Assembly (NCBI GenBank): GCA_019155205.2
Contig: JAHNZQ020003149.1
Coordinates: 1,033,531-1,068,329 of the forward strand
Origin: Gracilaria vermiculophylla
Taxonomy: Eukaryota; Rhodophyta; Florideophyceae; Gracilariales; Gracilariaceae
DNA length: 34,799 bases
Direction: 5' to 3'
Program-made: the position numbers and the translations under genes
The notes under the pieces: model-generated
The model's database searches: none
The model's input: only the letters and a program-made list of their open reading frames with translations
What the model was told of the DNA's origin: nothing
Shown: piece after piece, positions 1 to 11,082 of the stretch
Position numbering within the stretch: the stretch's first letter is position 1
Layout of the letters: each line of letters starts with the position of its first letter

Positions 1-1265
1 AGGCTTAGCCAGTGAGGTAGAACTGAAAGCACCATACGGCGGCACCTTCATGGACACCATTTGTATTACACGCCGAACGGAAGCGCGTAAGAAAATTCAA
101 CACAGATATGGGGTCTGCGCCTGAAAAGGAGTGCTTCTTCATTTGAAAATCTATACGGCGCTGCATCTTCGTGAGTCGTTTAGCGACCGACGCGTCGTAA
201 AGTGGGGTGCGATCATTCAACCTGTAGGTGTCAAAATCCACCACTTTGGCGAAGAGGTCGTTAAGCGGGACGACCTTCCTGACCCTTCTGCTCTCCTCCC
301 TGGGAGGTATACCGTCCTCCGAGCTGGAGCTAATTTTGTATTCGCAGTCTGAGCTTCTCTCCGAATCGGTGGCTCGCTTTCTTCTTTTCTCCCTCCGTTT
401 TTTTCGGTGTCTTCCTTGAGGTGGTCTGGGTTACTGGCGATGCCCCCATTATCGCGATCCACCCAAGGAGTATACTTTCCTTCCCTCCTTATGTAAATTT
501 CTTCGCGACCGGTATCCTGTCCTCCTCCGCGGGGCGTCAGGTCCAGATGGTGCATAGCAGGATTCCTGAGGTGGTCCCGTTTCCCTACGGCAGTATCCTT
601 TCCTCCTCTGGCGTAAGGGGGACAGTATCCTGTCCTTCTCTGCCCGGGGTCACTTTATGTGTTGATAGAGGGAACCTCTCCTGTACAGAAGAATAACTTT
701 GAAACGCCGCTGCGGGAAGCAGCTGCGCGGTTTTGGAGGAAACCTCCGCACGGACAACATCTGAGACCACCTCAAGAAAGGGGTCGGAATCCAGTAAAGC
801 ATCCACAGCACGGTGAGCGCTCTCCGTTGCGATATCCTGCACAAGAGTGTGGCGGCGCGCTCCGAAGTGGGCTTTAACACCTGCAGGTATTCTTTTGACC
901 AGCTCCTGGGAGAGCCAATCCGTAAGGCGCGGGGCCAGCGACTCCAGAAGGGAGTTAGACTCCGGGTATTCCCGTCCCTGCAGCTCCTGAGGTGGCGGAT
1001 GCGATGCCGTGTACGGTTCTTCAACCTCCACATCGGCGTTCTCCAGAGTTGTGGCGGGGGATTCCGCTTGCCTCCGATCATGCATTCTCCTAAGGCGATT
1101 GCTGAAACGCTCCACAGAGGAGCCAGGATTCCGAAGGAGACTTTCAGGGTCCTCCAGTGTGGCGGCCATCTCTTGGGGAGCGCTGCGCGTGCTGCGCCCA
1201 CCAACGGAGCCGGTTGCTTGAGGATCCTGTAGGGGGGTTTCCATTGGATGGTCTGAAAGGTCCAT
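1..1265 (-). pseudogene. Frameshifted gag-like region of the LTR retrotransposon
   Basis: The ATG at 1265 opens a 226-residue frame ending at 585. It is rich in Glu, Arg, Ser and Pro, with an amphipathic middle part. Coding sense then moves through a second frame (about 555 to 217) and a third frame that is open from about 429 to the left edge. The third frame carries the most gag-like stretch: a basic KRRxKR-type region, then a segment with FSGADPISVLNFLTRF followed by an EGAA motif, resembling the capsid-like core of retrotransposon Gag proteins. At least two frame changes separate these parts. One junction lies in a patch of degenerate repeats around TATCCTGTCCTCCTC at 510-640. No zinc knuckle or protease is visible before the edge. 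Decay is likelier than programmed frameshifting because two shifts and extra stops are involved. Confidence 0.6.
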
Positions 1266-1404
1266 AGAGGGGTAGGTCGGGGGTGATTTTCTTCCACTTC
1301 CGTATCACCTTAAGGAAGATTTCCACTGTTAGGGTTGGTCATTGCAAACGAGGAACACGGTTCTGCTGCGACTTGTGCAAATCCTTTAAGAACTGTGACC
1401 TTCT

Positions 1405-1418
1405 AAGTCGGGAGACCA
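1405..1418 (-). other. Candidate primer-binding site
   Basis: On the minus strand TGGTCTCCCGACTT begins two bases after the CA end of the LTR. TGG pairs with the CCA tail of a tRNA, and the position is where a primer-binding site is expected. The cognate tRNA cannot be named without the organism's tRNA set. Confidence 0.5.
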
Positions 1419-1420
1419 GT

Positions 1421-1973
1421 TGTGGTACTGTCAGCCCTCCTGTCGAGGTAGTAAAGCACAACGTCCGTTAGGAGTTTTTGCTGACTCCAAAGGCGCGTGT
1501 TCCTAAAGGTGGTCTCCGGTATCCGCTGTCGCGAGCCGGGGAAATTCTGAAAGGGGATCCGCAAACAGCAAGCAGAGGGAGAGGTTCACTGGGCGGACAA
1601 TGCTCCTACAGGCGCTGCTATGCTGCGACCTGGGGATCGGCGGCTTAGAAACCTTCGTAGATAGACAAGAGACTCCAACCGGAAAAGTAGAAGAAGACTC
1701 AAGGGTGCTTGTCTTTACTTCCCCAGAGGTGGAGCTCAACCGGCAGATTAAGTATCATGCCGGGAGCCCGCCTCGGCAGGTCTCGCTACTGTGCTAATTA
1801 CCTGCATAAATTATCTAAAATAAATAATAATTCTACCGTACTTCAAGGATACTGTAGCGCACGCGGGCGAGATTATGCACCACGTGGCCCAGCTAATAAA
1901 TTACGAACCCTCCTTAGGAATATTATACCTTAAGGCCAAACCACCCTATTTCCGTAGGAGCCACTGTACTACA
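1421..1973 (-). repeat. Long terminal repeat (5' LTR of the minus-strand element)
   Basis: On the minus strand the segment begins TGTAGTAC and ends GTACCACA. These form imperfect inverted ends (7 of 8 matching) with the canonical TG...CA termini. An AT-rich stretch around 1800-1835 could supply the U3 promoter. The segment has no convincing coding content. It is followed after two bases by a TGG-initiated primer-binding-site candidate, which fixes the LTR end. The other LTR copy is outside the window, so identity between LTRs and age cannot be judged. The five bases just outside the LTR at 1974-1978 (CTTCC on the plus strand) are the expected target-site duplication half. Confidence 0.68.
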
Positions 1974-2001
1974 CTTCCCTTTTCGCTTCTGTCCGATGCT
2001 T

Positions 2002-2857
2002 TCAAAGACGACATCCAGGCGTGTGGTAGGTAATGCATGCATTTGTGCGAGTATCAAACAACCGTTGCTTGCTTCGCTTGGAGCGACGCACTACAGTATT
2101 GTCAATTTCCATCGGCTCATGAGCCAAATTAGACGCGTATTGAGAGGCACGTAGAGACTTTTGCTCTACAGATATACCGATAAATGCAGCCTCGACGCAC
2201 ACTGCAATTTTTATAGCTTCTTTGAACTCAATGCAGTTCAATTTTTGAACTTTACACTGTATTTTAGCATGGAGACCGCTTATGAACTTACCCCATATCT
2301 CGCTGGCGCTCATGCTCGGAATTGATAGCACAATGCTTCGAAACTCCGACAAGTATCTAGCCTCTAAGCCCGTCTTTCGACAGGTTCTGAGAGAGTCTCT
2401 AGCTTGTCTTTCATGATCTTCGGTCACGTTTGAAAACTTCAACAAAGACATCTCACGACTTTGGGATGTGATAAGCCTTCAAAACCGTGTACCACCAAAT
2501 CGCTGCGATCCCAGTCAGCAGAGTGGTGGTCAAGGCGATACAATTAGCCTCGGAAAGCACCACGTTTGGGCTGGCTACTTGAATCAATACGATGTACTTT
2601 TCATTATTGTAGAGACATGTATTGACAACGAAAAAATTGCGCTCTCCACTGAACGCTTCCGGTTTTTCGGGCTTCAGATTGAGCAACACAGAGGGCTTCT
2701 GGGCTTGCATCAAGGCGATGATACCATTGCAACGACTTATATCAAGGTGGGATGATAGAAGCTTTATTTTCTGACAGATCGATTCTTTTCCTTTCTTTTT
2801 CTTCTTCTTTGGCTTTAATTTTCTTAAAAGCAGCTCCAAACTGCGGTACACAACCAA
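2002..2857 (-). pseudogene. Older Ty3/gypsy-type gag remnant
   Basis: Two minus-strand open frames (2857-2453 and 2451-2002) are offset by one base but read as one gag protein. The first carries the start of the capsid-like domain (KPEAFSGER, later LLTGIAAIWW). The second carries its rest (YLSEFRSI, IPSMSASEIWGKFISGL, FKEAIKIA) and the PMEIDN motif that follows the capsid in many Ty3/gypsy Gag proteins. A TGA cuts the frame just after a partial Cys/His-type tail. The beginning is also damaged: the in-frame ATG at 2863 is followed at once by TAA, so the frame restarts at TTG. No pol region follows; the sequence is replaced by the LTR ending at 1973. It therefore appears to be an older insertion interrupted by the younger element. 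Confidence 0.7.
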
Positions 2858-4593
2858 TTACATGACAGGAATCGTTACCATAATAGCGATAAACCTTATT
2901 TGCGCCCAATTGCTCAGCAGATTAAATTGGCATTTGTCGCACTTACAGTTTTTCAATTTTTTCGTTGGTTTTCAATATGTTAATGAGTCCTTTTTTTACA
3001 TTCTTTTACAATGTTGTGTAGCACCTTCTGCCGTGATTTCCTATAAACCTAATACTTTTCTTGTATTCGAAGACCAAAGATCCTGTTTAACGTTTCTATT
3101 TTGCTGTATTCTTGTATATATCTTACAGTTTCAGACACTTTTTGCAATTCTAAATACTCTTCTGATTCTCACATTTGAGTTATAGGCTATAACAGCACGG
3201 TTTATTAATCTTGTGTAAGTAGGATAGGGAAATTCAAAAAATCAATCAACGTTGAGAGCGTAATTTTGAAAAACATTTTAGGGAAGAAGAAGAAAAAAGT
3301 CTGTATTTATCTCTTTTTGTTTTTATGGTAGTCTCTTACTGCAGATTTACGCACTGGCGGCATAATGTTATTTGCGTTTAAGTATTTGGCCGCGTTTTTT
3401 ATATTTATAATTTTCTCTCTTAATTCATCTTAACATATTCCCTGAGGGGACGGAATCATAGAGTCGCAAATACTTTTTTCGACTTGAAAACACCTCTACT
3501 TTCAACATTCGACTCGTAAGCGCTAACTGCAAGATTATAAGTTCGGGCCCACACGAAAAGGAGCAACATCATACTTTTAGTACATCATTAACTTTCTGCA
3601 GAAGCAGTTTGGTCTTTGATCCACTATATATTGAATATATTTTTAGTTTTTTAATAAAGCAGTAGTTTCGCAAAATTTAGTAAAAAACTTTGGTGCCAGT
3701 AAAATCTTCGACAGACAACGTTGTAAGCCTCAGGAAATATATGGGGATTCATGAGAATGTTTAAAAGTTTTATTTGTTTCAAGCACTGAATCTTGTTCAC
3801 AGCATACAGTACGATACATTTAATGAAGCACGCAACGATATCTTTCTATGTTGTAACTAGCGCTGACGACTATCCAGGCTTGAAGAACGAGTTCAATTCA
3901 TTGGGGTGAGGGATGCAGATGATTCTTGAGTCTTGAGCATAGTCCGAAACCTCGTGAGTCGGACTTTGCGATTAATATAAGATGAACAAGGACAGCACAT
4001 TAAAAGTTTATACGCTTAGTGTTGTATTTGCAACGAGGGTAATAAATACGAATTGAGTGTGATCTGTGTCAGAAATTTTACTACTTTATATCACCGCGAA
4101 TCTCCAACTTACGGTACCAATGCTTTTCTCGATTAGTTGAGAAAAATACAATACGTGCACAGAAAAACAAGAAAAGTCTACGCATATGGATTTGGGCACG
4201 TTATTTACGCACTATCTGCGCATCAACTAAACTCTTTTTCACGGTCGATTTCGAAGGACAGCGCGTGGACATCTCCGGGGTTTCCGATACCCTAAAAAGA
4301 CGTAGTAGCCCAAGTTCTCTACACGCGATAAATTCGACAATGAAAGCAGACAATGCTCGTCACAGTTGCGGCAAGAAACGATTGGCGTTTAGGAATATAG
4401 TACTTCCACGAGGCATAGATCTTTTTCTCAAAAGGCGGCACCAAGTAGAGTGGAAAAAATCGCAGAAAACAATCTAAGCCCCGTTACCATAACTCCGGCA
4501 CCGACGGACATGGCGAAGATTTACACGCTGCATCAAAGGATATAAGATGAGTTGTATACAGTTATTAGCGAGAGTAGATATGGAAATGAGACC
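2858..4593. other. AT-rich intergenic stretch, no gene seen
   Basis: This stretch is AT-rich with many stops in all frames. The longest open frames (2862-3185 and 4265-4477 on the plus strand) have no recognisable motif and a composition like the surrounding non-coding DNA. The left part could be the 5' flank of the gag remnant at 2002-2857. I could not define an LTR for it. Confidence 0.5.
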
Positions 4594-5808
4594 TTAACCA
4601 GCCCGAGTCCCATAGGCTTGAAGCAGTCGCATGAGCAAGTCCATTTGATTCCCCCCCGATGTGGATGACTCCCGAAGCACTCTAGCCTGATAGTGTGCGC
4701 TCTCCTGCGCTGTGCGGCTGACTTCTTTTCTCGCTCGCAGAACATCTTCAAGAGTTAGAGCGCGCAATTTTGTTTGAGACGTAGTACCACTTAGAGATGC
4801 ACGCTCTCTAGCGGCGCCTCTCACACCTTCCCGCAACGGATGCATCATCGCAGCACGACACAGCTCTTTCAAGTCTGAGCCGGAGTAACCTTCTGTAACT
4901 CGAGCGACAGAAGAGAAACTAAAGCAGTCTTCGACAGAAACACCTTGCAGAACTTTGGTAAGAATTTCTACTCTTTCTCTTTCGTTGGGCAGTGCAACCT
5001 CAAAAGGTCTGGGCATTCTTCGCAGAATTGCGGGATCAACGTCGTACGGCCTGTTAGTGGCGCCGAGAACAACAACTTGGTTGAAGCGGTCATCAGTGGT
5101 AAGTCCATCCCACAACTGCATAAACTCAGCTTTGAGGTTTTTGTGGGCCTCATGTTCTGCACTAGACCGCTCTCTGAACAAGCCGTCTATCTCATCTATA
5201 AAGATAATTGTAGGTTGAACGCGGCGAGCAAGAGAGAAGACAGCTCTCGCTAGCTGCTCAGTGTCCCCGAGCCATTTTGACAACAAAGAACTGGGCGACA
5301 GAGCTAGAAAATTAGCACCCGACTCTTTGGCTAGCGCCTTCGCTAGCATGGTCTTTCCAGTACCTGGCGGACCGTAAAGCAAGATGCCTTTAGGCGGTTG
5401 AAGCAAAGAGCTTTCCCCGCTCTGATATACATCAGGATACAGCAGCGGATAGACAATGAGCTCTTTTAGAGTTTCCTTTGTGTGAGACAAGCCACCAACA
5501 GAGTCAAATGATGAAGATATATCTTCCGGAAAGACGAGATCATGGAGCAACATTTCTTCGGCCGGAGAAAGATAGCGCAAAGCCTCATTGGGCACTCCCG
5601 TGCGCAAGAGACGGTCAAGAACAGCCTCCCTTCTCTGCCGTGTTCGTTCCCTGGATTCGGCGTTGGGGTCCATGACACGCTTGATGACTCGCGCAGAAAC
5701 ATAAACGCCAAGAACTGCAAAGGCGGCGGAGAGTAGCTCTCTCGAGAGTAGCGTCCAGAACGATGGGGCTGCGTCCGCAAAATCCGGTGTGGGCTCGTCG
5801 GAAACCAT
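4594..5808 (-). CDS. Msp1/ATAD1-family membrane-anchored AAA ATPase
   Basis: Encodes a 404-residue AAA ATPase of the Msp1/ATAD1 type. Family members sit in the outer mitochondrial and peroxisomal membranes and extract mislocalised tail-anchored proteins. A hydrophobic segment at residues about 17-39 is the expected N-terminal anchor. The linker leads into FDSVGGL (about 101-107), Walker A GPPGTGKT (146-153), the pore loop region around KWLGDTEQ (179-186), Walker B IIFIDE (201-206), sensor-1 GATN (249-252) and the RRMP arginine fingers (263-264). GYSGSDL (307-313) marks the small subdomain. The RRMP and FxQLWDGL-like features fit Msp1 better than spastin or katanin, which also lack this early anchor. 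The ATG at 5808 (context ACAATGG) was chosen because the longer open frame starts at GTG. The protein is about 40 residues longer than yeast Msp1, mostly at the C-terminus. No intron is needed. Confidence 0.88.
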   Translation of the reverse strand: MVSDEPTPDFADAAPSFWTLLSRELLSAAFAVLGVYVSARVIKRVMDPNAESRERTRQRREAVLDRLLRTGVPNEALRYLSPAEEMLLHDLVFPEDISSSFDSVGGLSHTKETLKELIVYPLLYPDVYQSGESSLLQPPKGILLYGPPGTGKTMLAKALAKESGANFLALSPSSLLSKWLGDTEQLARAVFSLARRVQPTIIFIDEIDGLFRERSSAEHEAHKNLKAEFMQLWDGLTTDDRFNQVVVLGATNRPYDVDPAILRRMPRPFEVALPNERERVEILTKVLQGVSVEDCFSFSSVARVTEGYSGSDLKELCRAAMMHPLREGVRGAARERASLSGTTSQTKLRALTLEDVLRARKEVSRTAQESAHYQARVLRESSTSGGNQMDLLMRLLQAYGTRAG

Positions 5809-8800
5809 TGTGCGAAGACTGGTGGGGCGCAGGACACGGATATTTGTAGGGTTGGAAAAGGCAGTTGCGCGACTCACGTTCACACTTCTTGGCGGAGATG
5901 ATGTGCCTACTTCACGCCACGCGATGATGTTATTTCAAGCATGGTGGGAGGCCGCGACGCGCGGACCTCTACTGTAGCCCCTCGCCTGCCGAAAATCTCG
6001 AAAAAAAAGGTAGTCGTTCGGAATGTTAGGCCACAGAAAGAAACGTGTCCACGAAACATCCACTATGAACGTAATCGGGGTGCCTAACCAACTCTCAGCT
6101 TGCCTCGCAGACACGCTGAACAAACTGCAGCGTGATGAAGACGAACGAGGATGTCGTTTCTCTCCGCAGGTAGTCCAGCGGAGGACATTCGAAGAATTCG
6201 TTTGACGCGAAGCAAAGAGGAAAATTCATTTCTAGCGTTGCTGTGCCAGTATCCAATCGTACGGTGGGAAACTGAGCGCTTCCCGATTCAAAAAGACTGT
6301 CTCCGACTCTTTTTTCCGACAAAGAAGAGTTCGTGATCAGAACGATGACGCGCTCTCCGAGCGCTGTTTCATTCAGTTCTCGAATTAAATAAAAAACAAG
6401 GGAACAATCGCAACGCGCGACAGCGATTCTGAAGCATAGATACAATTGCTCAAGAACAGGGCGTGAGCAACTTCGATAATATTGCCTGTTCCGATTTATG
6501 TAATGTTTGCGAGTCTTTGGGCATCAGTGCTCATGATACACTTAAATGAGTCTGCGCATACCGATTGGATTCATGCTAATGGGTTGTACTTCTGAGTACC
6601 GCCCTTTGGGATGTGCGCCAAAAGATGGGACTCTCACGTACAGCCTTTTGGAATAACTCTTCAATGAAATATGTATATATTTCACCAAAGTTGAAATGAA
6701 ATTATTCTCGTGTTGAAATCCCTTCTTGATTTTGTCGATCAAACATCAGATCCTTAGCTCTATCGATACTTTATCGAACAGAAACAGCGCAAAAATAATT
6801 ACAAGCCCCAAAACGAAATAGCATTTCTGCATTGGATGCATGTCATCGATGGATTCTATGGATGATTATCCTGAGCTAGGTTTGAGGCCTTGTACGTACT
6901 CCTTTCGCAACCCACAATTACTGGAGTCAGCATGTGGCTAGCAAGTGTTGAATGGGTCTGTCCATGGGTTCCTCATAGATTTGGTTTCTTTCTACATTCA
7001 GATGAGAAGCTAAAAATCTTCAGTGCCAAAAAAAAAATTGATGGGGATGGTACTGGATGTTTGATATCAAATTTTGCCTATACTTTCTTCGCTTTTCTCA
7101 TATACTAACCATTTCTTTATTGCGGGACAATTTCTATCGCCTATCATTCTTACGAAGCAAGGGAATGTCCATCACTCAATGAATCAATCTGTTGTTGTTC
7201 ACCCCGTCTCAATATCTTTCAACGCTACTTGGACCGTTCCAATATCCTAAAACCTCTTATTGCATGCAAAGTTTGGATTTATTGTTAATGTGTGAACGCG
7301 TGCAGCATTGTAGCATTGCAGTTGTCAATCTGATGGGTGCTTTGCGTAAAAACGTCGGATCAGATTGCAATCTTTGGGATTGTAATTAATTGCAATCCTA
7401 TCTTTGGAATCGCACCCCTGGGTCTCTTTCTTTGCCCATCATCACCTGGGAAGTACGATACCAGTTCAAGGGGAAGAAGGGGACGAAACTAACCATTCTG
7501 AGGATTTACAGTAAACGTCACCCAAAAATCAATATATCAAAAACATACGTGCTTTCGCAGTTGTTATTCTCCGAAATTCGCGATCGCGCCCTCTACGCCG
7601 TAGTCCACGGATGCTCTATCCAATTTAGGACCTTGGATGTATTCTTTTGATTTAAAGGTGTTCTTTTCACATTCTGAAGCGATTCGAAAAGCAGCCTGAT
7701 TCACAGTGATCATTCGTGCAGAGAAATGCAATACATTGATAGCTTTTCCGTAAATCACTTCCTCACCTGTTCCATGTTTTTGCCCATTCACGCCCCTGAA
7801 AATCGGAAGCTCATGCATGAAGCGCAACTCTTCAATACTTGTCGGTACAATCGCAGAGATGCAAAAAATCTTGCCGTACCACGAAAAATCAGCCGCGGTT
7901 GATATAATTCTCTCCCTTTTCTGGAGTTTTCTGGTGATTACTCCACAATTGTTTTGGGTGAAGCAAGAGGTGGTGTGAAAAGGGAAAATGAGTGAGGCGC
8001 TCTGTTTTTGATCGAATACTGGTACTGGTGGGAAAAGGGAAAAATATGGCCCAATCAGAATAATGATAACATCGGGTGTACTACAGAATAGGGAGGTTTT
8101 TCTACTATACTAAAGCGAAAGAAAGGCTTGTGAATAAGAGCAAGGCAAGGACAGGTGTGGACAGGAAAACAATATGTCCAATGAAAATATTGACCATAAC
8201 GTACAACGAAGCCAGGCCTGTGCATCCCAGCGCTTTCCGTGGCACAGCAATGTTAGAGGACACGCACTTGAACTGATCCTACACCCATCGACGTCGTCCA
8301 ACGTTTCCAGAGCAAAAATGACCATGTCCAGGTGTGGGGGTCTCTGTTGCACACTTTTGATGGCATCATCGTTTTGCATGAGCTCCGCAAATGGAGTCGA
8401 GCATGGGATTCCGCAGGATGCGGTGTCCGCTGCGCAAAGCTTGGCACTCGCGCAATGATTAAACCAAGGGGCCAATCGAGCCGTTTCTGGAAAGTGCCTT
8501 GTCAACGAACCCTGACGTTTGAGCAAAATGCTTCGCAAAAAGTGCAGTCCATCAAGGCAGGTCCAACACGTGCAACAAGCGTGTGCGAATGGACAGTTGT
8601 TTCCAACTCCTTGGAAGCCTTACTTACCCACAGCATTCTGGCCGTTCTTTTGTTCCCCACAACATTCATGGTCCCAGAGAGACCAGCGGAGACACGTCTT
8701 CAAGAATGCTCACTTGGAAAAGGGCTGTTCACGATGTACAGGTACAGAAAGAAGCCTCCGCTCCCTGAGTTGGCCCGCGTTTCGGAGGTACGGGCCCATG

Positions 8801-8956
8801 CGCTGTCTTCACTGCATCCTATGGCCCCCACGTGCTGAGCAGCTCCAGCGACATTGCTCGGCCCCAATTATTCGTTGCTCACGACAACCACACGGACTGG
8901 ACGAAGAAGCACGATCAACTCCTGCTTTCCACAACCTGTAGGTCGGCAAATGTGAA
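5809..8956. other. Long intergenic stretch without a recognisable gene
   Basis: Only short overlapping frames occur on both strands and none carries a known motif. A 47-60 residue plus-strand frame near 6023-6205 lies head-to-head with the Msp1-like gene but has no supporting feature. At 7360-7415 an imperfect duplication of an ATTGCAATC...TTTGG motif is visible. From about 8100 to 8940 base composition becomes more balanced and three frames overlap (8110-8538 minus, 8332-8838 plus, 8519-8941 plus). None reads convincingly, so a spliced or decayed gene cannot be excluded. Confidence 0.4.
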
Positions 8957-8963
8957 TATAAAA
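8957..8963 (+). promoter_or_regulatory. TATA-like element
   Basis: TATAAAA lies about 118 nt upstream of the ATG of the His/Arg-rich protein gene at 9081. It is followed by a pyrimidine-rich stretch suited to a transcription start and short 5' UTR. Assignment rests on position and motif only. Confidence 0.4.
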
Positions 8964-9080
8964 TGTGCTTCGGTCGGCGTTCATCTTCCACTTCCGGTAG
9001 CTCTACCCAAGCTCACACCCTCACACGTTCGACACCAACCACACTGACCTGAGAGCAGTAGTCAGCTCTTAACTTCAAAA

Positions 9081-9428
9081 ATGGGTCTTCTTTCTATGCT
9101 AGCCTCGTCTTCATCTCATTCCTCATCGCGACGCCGCCACCATCGCTACCGATCTCATCGCTCTCGCTACGACCGTCATGGCCATCGTTACAACCGTCAT
9201 CATCGTCACTCCTCCCGCCGCCCGTACGACTACGACTACGATTATGACTCAAGCTATGACAGGCACCTCCGTCGCAGAGCTGAGGCGGCCGCAGCTATGG
9301 AACACTCGGCGAGAATGGTGCATGCAGAGACTGCGCATCGCAGATCAGCCATGGCGGCGCACGCTCAGATGCGTCACATGGAATACGGCATGCATCGCCG
9401 CCCATACGCTGCACCTCCATTCTATTAG
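9081..9428 (+). CDS. Small His/Arg/Tyr-rich low-complexity protein
   Basis: A 115-residue protein starting at an ATG in good context (AAAATGG). After a short N-terminal part with serine runs, residues about 17-47 are dominated by Arg, His and Tyr. A run of alternating Tyr and Asp follows (about 50-56), then an Ala/Arg/His/Met-rich helix-prone region (about 65-105) and a Pro/Tyr end. No conserved domain is recognised. Strong compositional bias, a TATA-like motif 118 nt upstream and the absence of in-frame stops support a real gene. Function is unknown; the charged, aromatic composition would suit a nucleic-acid- or metal-binding or condensate-forming protein, which is inference only. Confidence 0.6.
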   Translation: MGLLSMLASSSSHSSSRRRHHRYRSHRSRYDRHGHRYNRHHRHSSRRPYDYDYDYDSSYDRHLRRRAEAAAAMEHSARMVHAETAHRRSAMAAHAQMRHMEYGMHRRPYAAPPFY

Positions 9429-11080
9429 GCTGCTTGCATGACGACGACTTGATGCCCAAGCAGACGAGCGCACGGAAATTTTCGATCCCTGTGCTTCCCA
9501 GGCTGCTGGATATGACTAAGACATCAGTCGAACCACCATTTCCTCAATCCTAGTTAGAACGACACCGCCTGGTATGGATTTGTACCTTATCCTCCCCTCA
9601 CCCCCGCCTGCCGCCTGCCTCCCCTACGTCAAGGTAGAGATAGAGAAATTTGCTTTTTAGACATGTTTTTTCGATCAAGTGAAGCGTTCGATCTCGTTAT
9701 AAAAGAAATACCCTCTTCTTCACACACAATAGTGCCCAGTACTAAAACTTAAACTTGCAACGATCTTCGTGAAGCTCACCGGGGACCTGAAAAATGCAAA
9801 CGAAATGCAACGAGCCTGCAGCGCCATTGGTTGAAGAATGACTCGGCGGCTACAGCTCACTCGCTGCAGCCAGGGGCGGATCAGTCGAATAACCGCACAC
9901 TTGGTGGCTCGGCTGAAGGCGTTGCTGAGCTCCACGACGCTTTTCATGTTTCTAAATCGGTCACATTGTTCGATTGCTCACGTTTTTGTTTTACCCTACG
10001 AGCTCTCTTGGAGCTTCTCGTCAATTCCCCGGCGACTGATGCGTGTTTGTCGGCTGGACGTCGCCAATTGTAGCAATTGTTTTGGTAATCGATCAGCTTT
10101 CTCAAAAGCTGATGCTCGCCAAAGAATCCACCATTTGCGCCTATTCTTCGTGATGGGTTTAAGACGGAAGCAAATGCAAGCTCCTGACCGTAAAGCCAAT
10201 CTGGTGTTGACCAATCGGGTCACGCCTTTATTCGCCTGAGCAGTGTCAAAATCGGCATGAACCATGTGTTGTTGACAAGTGCTCCTCCAAAATCTACATG
10301 CGAAACAACCGGTGACGCTGCGCCTCAAGGCACCCCTCGTTTCAACTACCTTATGATAAGTCATGTTTTCTGCAAAGGGTTACAACATGCTAGAGGCGCG
10401 CTAGTACCAGATCGATCAGATCAGAGCCCATCAGTGCAAGAAGGGCACGTGCTTGTACAGAACGTGAAAATCACAACCATTGCGAAATGTACAACAATCG
10501 GGAGTCCACAGCGCGTGAAGCATTTCCCAAATTCGTGCTTTGTCAGTGTGTTCCACCATACAGACGATGAAGAACAAAAACAAAACGCACCCCATGCAGA
10601 AGGCCATTGCCTCCAGTCCCATATTACTCAGTGCTGGACAGCCAGGTAAGATTGTAGCATGAACAGCCTACACTCGTTCAAAAGGGATTCGTGGTTGTCC
10701 ATAGCCGCGAGTTCCCGCTCACTGGTGTACCTATATTAGTCGATTCTACCATGACCGGAAACTACTCGCACGAAAATCTCTCTCAGTCATCGACAGAGCA
10801 CCCAGAGCGCGAGCCCGCCATGGAAGCTGATTCATGAACGCTAAGAACGAGTCAAATGAACGACAGTGTTCTGGCCACGATCATCAACTCGTTTTGCAAA
10901 GTGTGAACTATAAACTTATCGATGTTAGCAGCACATGATGTGCAAAATGGGATAGCATACTTCAATAACAGGCGTTCTTCTCATGAATTGCGAGATATTC
11001 ACCGGCATTGCCTTGGGCCGAATCAATATATCGATAACTCTGTCTCAAAACCATACTGAAGAGAGATAGATATCGGAAAA

Positions 11081-11082
<2 letters not shown>
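9429..11082. other. Intergenic stretch, no gene seen
   Basis: Short overlapping frames exist on both strands (for example 9838-10239 plus and 9996-10364 minus), but none has a recognisable motif or clean gene structure. The right end is the upstream region of the transporter gene and leads into the 72-nt C tract. Confidence 0.4.

Larger units (their letters stand above)
1..1973 (-). mobile_element. 5' part of an LTR retrotransposon (LTR, PBS, gag), running off the left edge
   Basis: Read on the minus strand, the order is a 553-bp LTR (1973 to 1421), two bases, a candidate tRNA primer-binding site (1418 to 1405), a leader of about 140 nt, and a gag-like coding region starting near 1265 and leaving the window at position 1. 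This is the standard 5' organisation of an LTR retrotransposon. The protease, reverse transcriptase, integrase and 3' LTR would lie outside the window, so superfamily cannot be settled from this piece. The gag frame is broken, so this copy is probably inactive. The order of parts is seen in the sequence; the assignment as one element is inferred. Confidence 0.72.

Noticed and set aside
2002..2857. Programmed -1/+1 frameshift in the older gag
   Set aside because: The gag also has a stop right after its first ATG and an early TGA near its end, so decay explains the break better.
2862..3185. 107-codon plus-strand frame of hydrophobic composition
   Set aside because: The hydrophobicity follows from T-rich DNA; no motif, no neighbours, and the same composition continues outside the frame.
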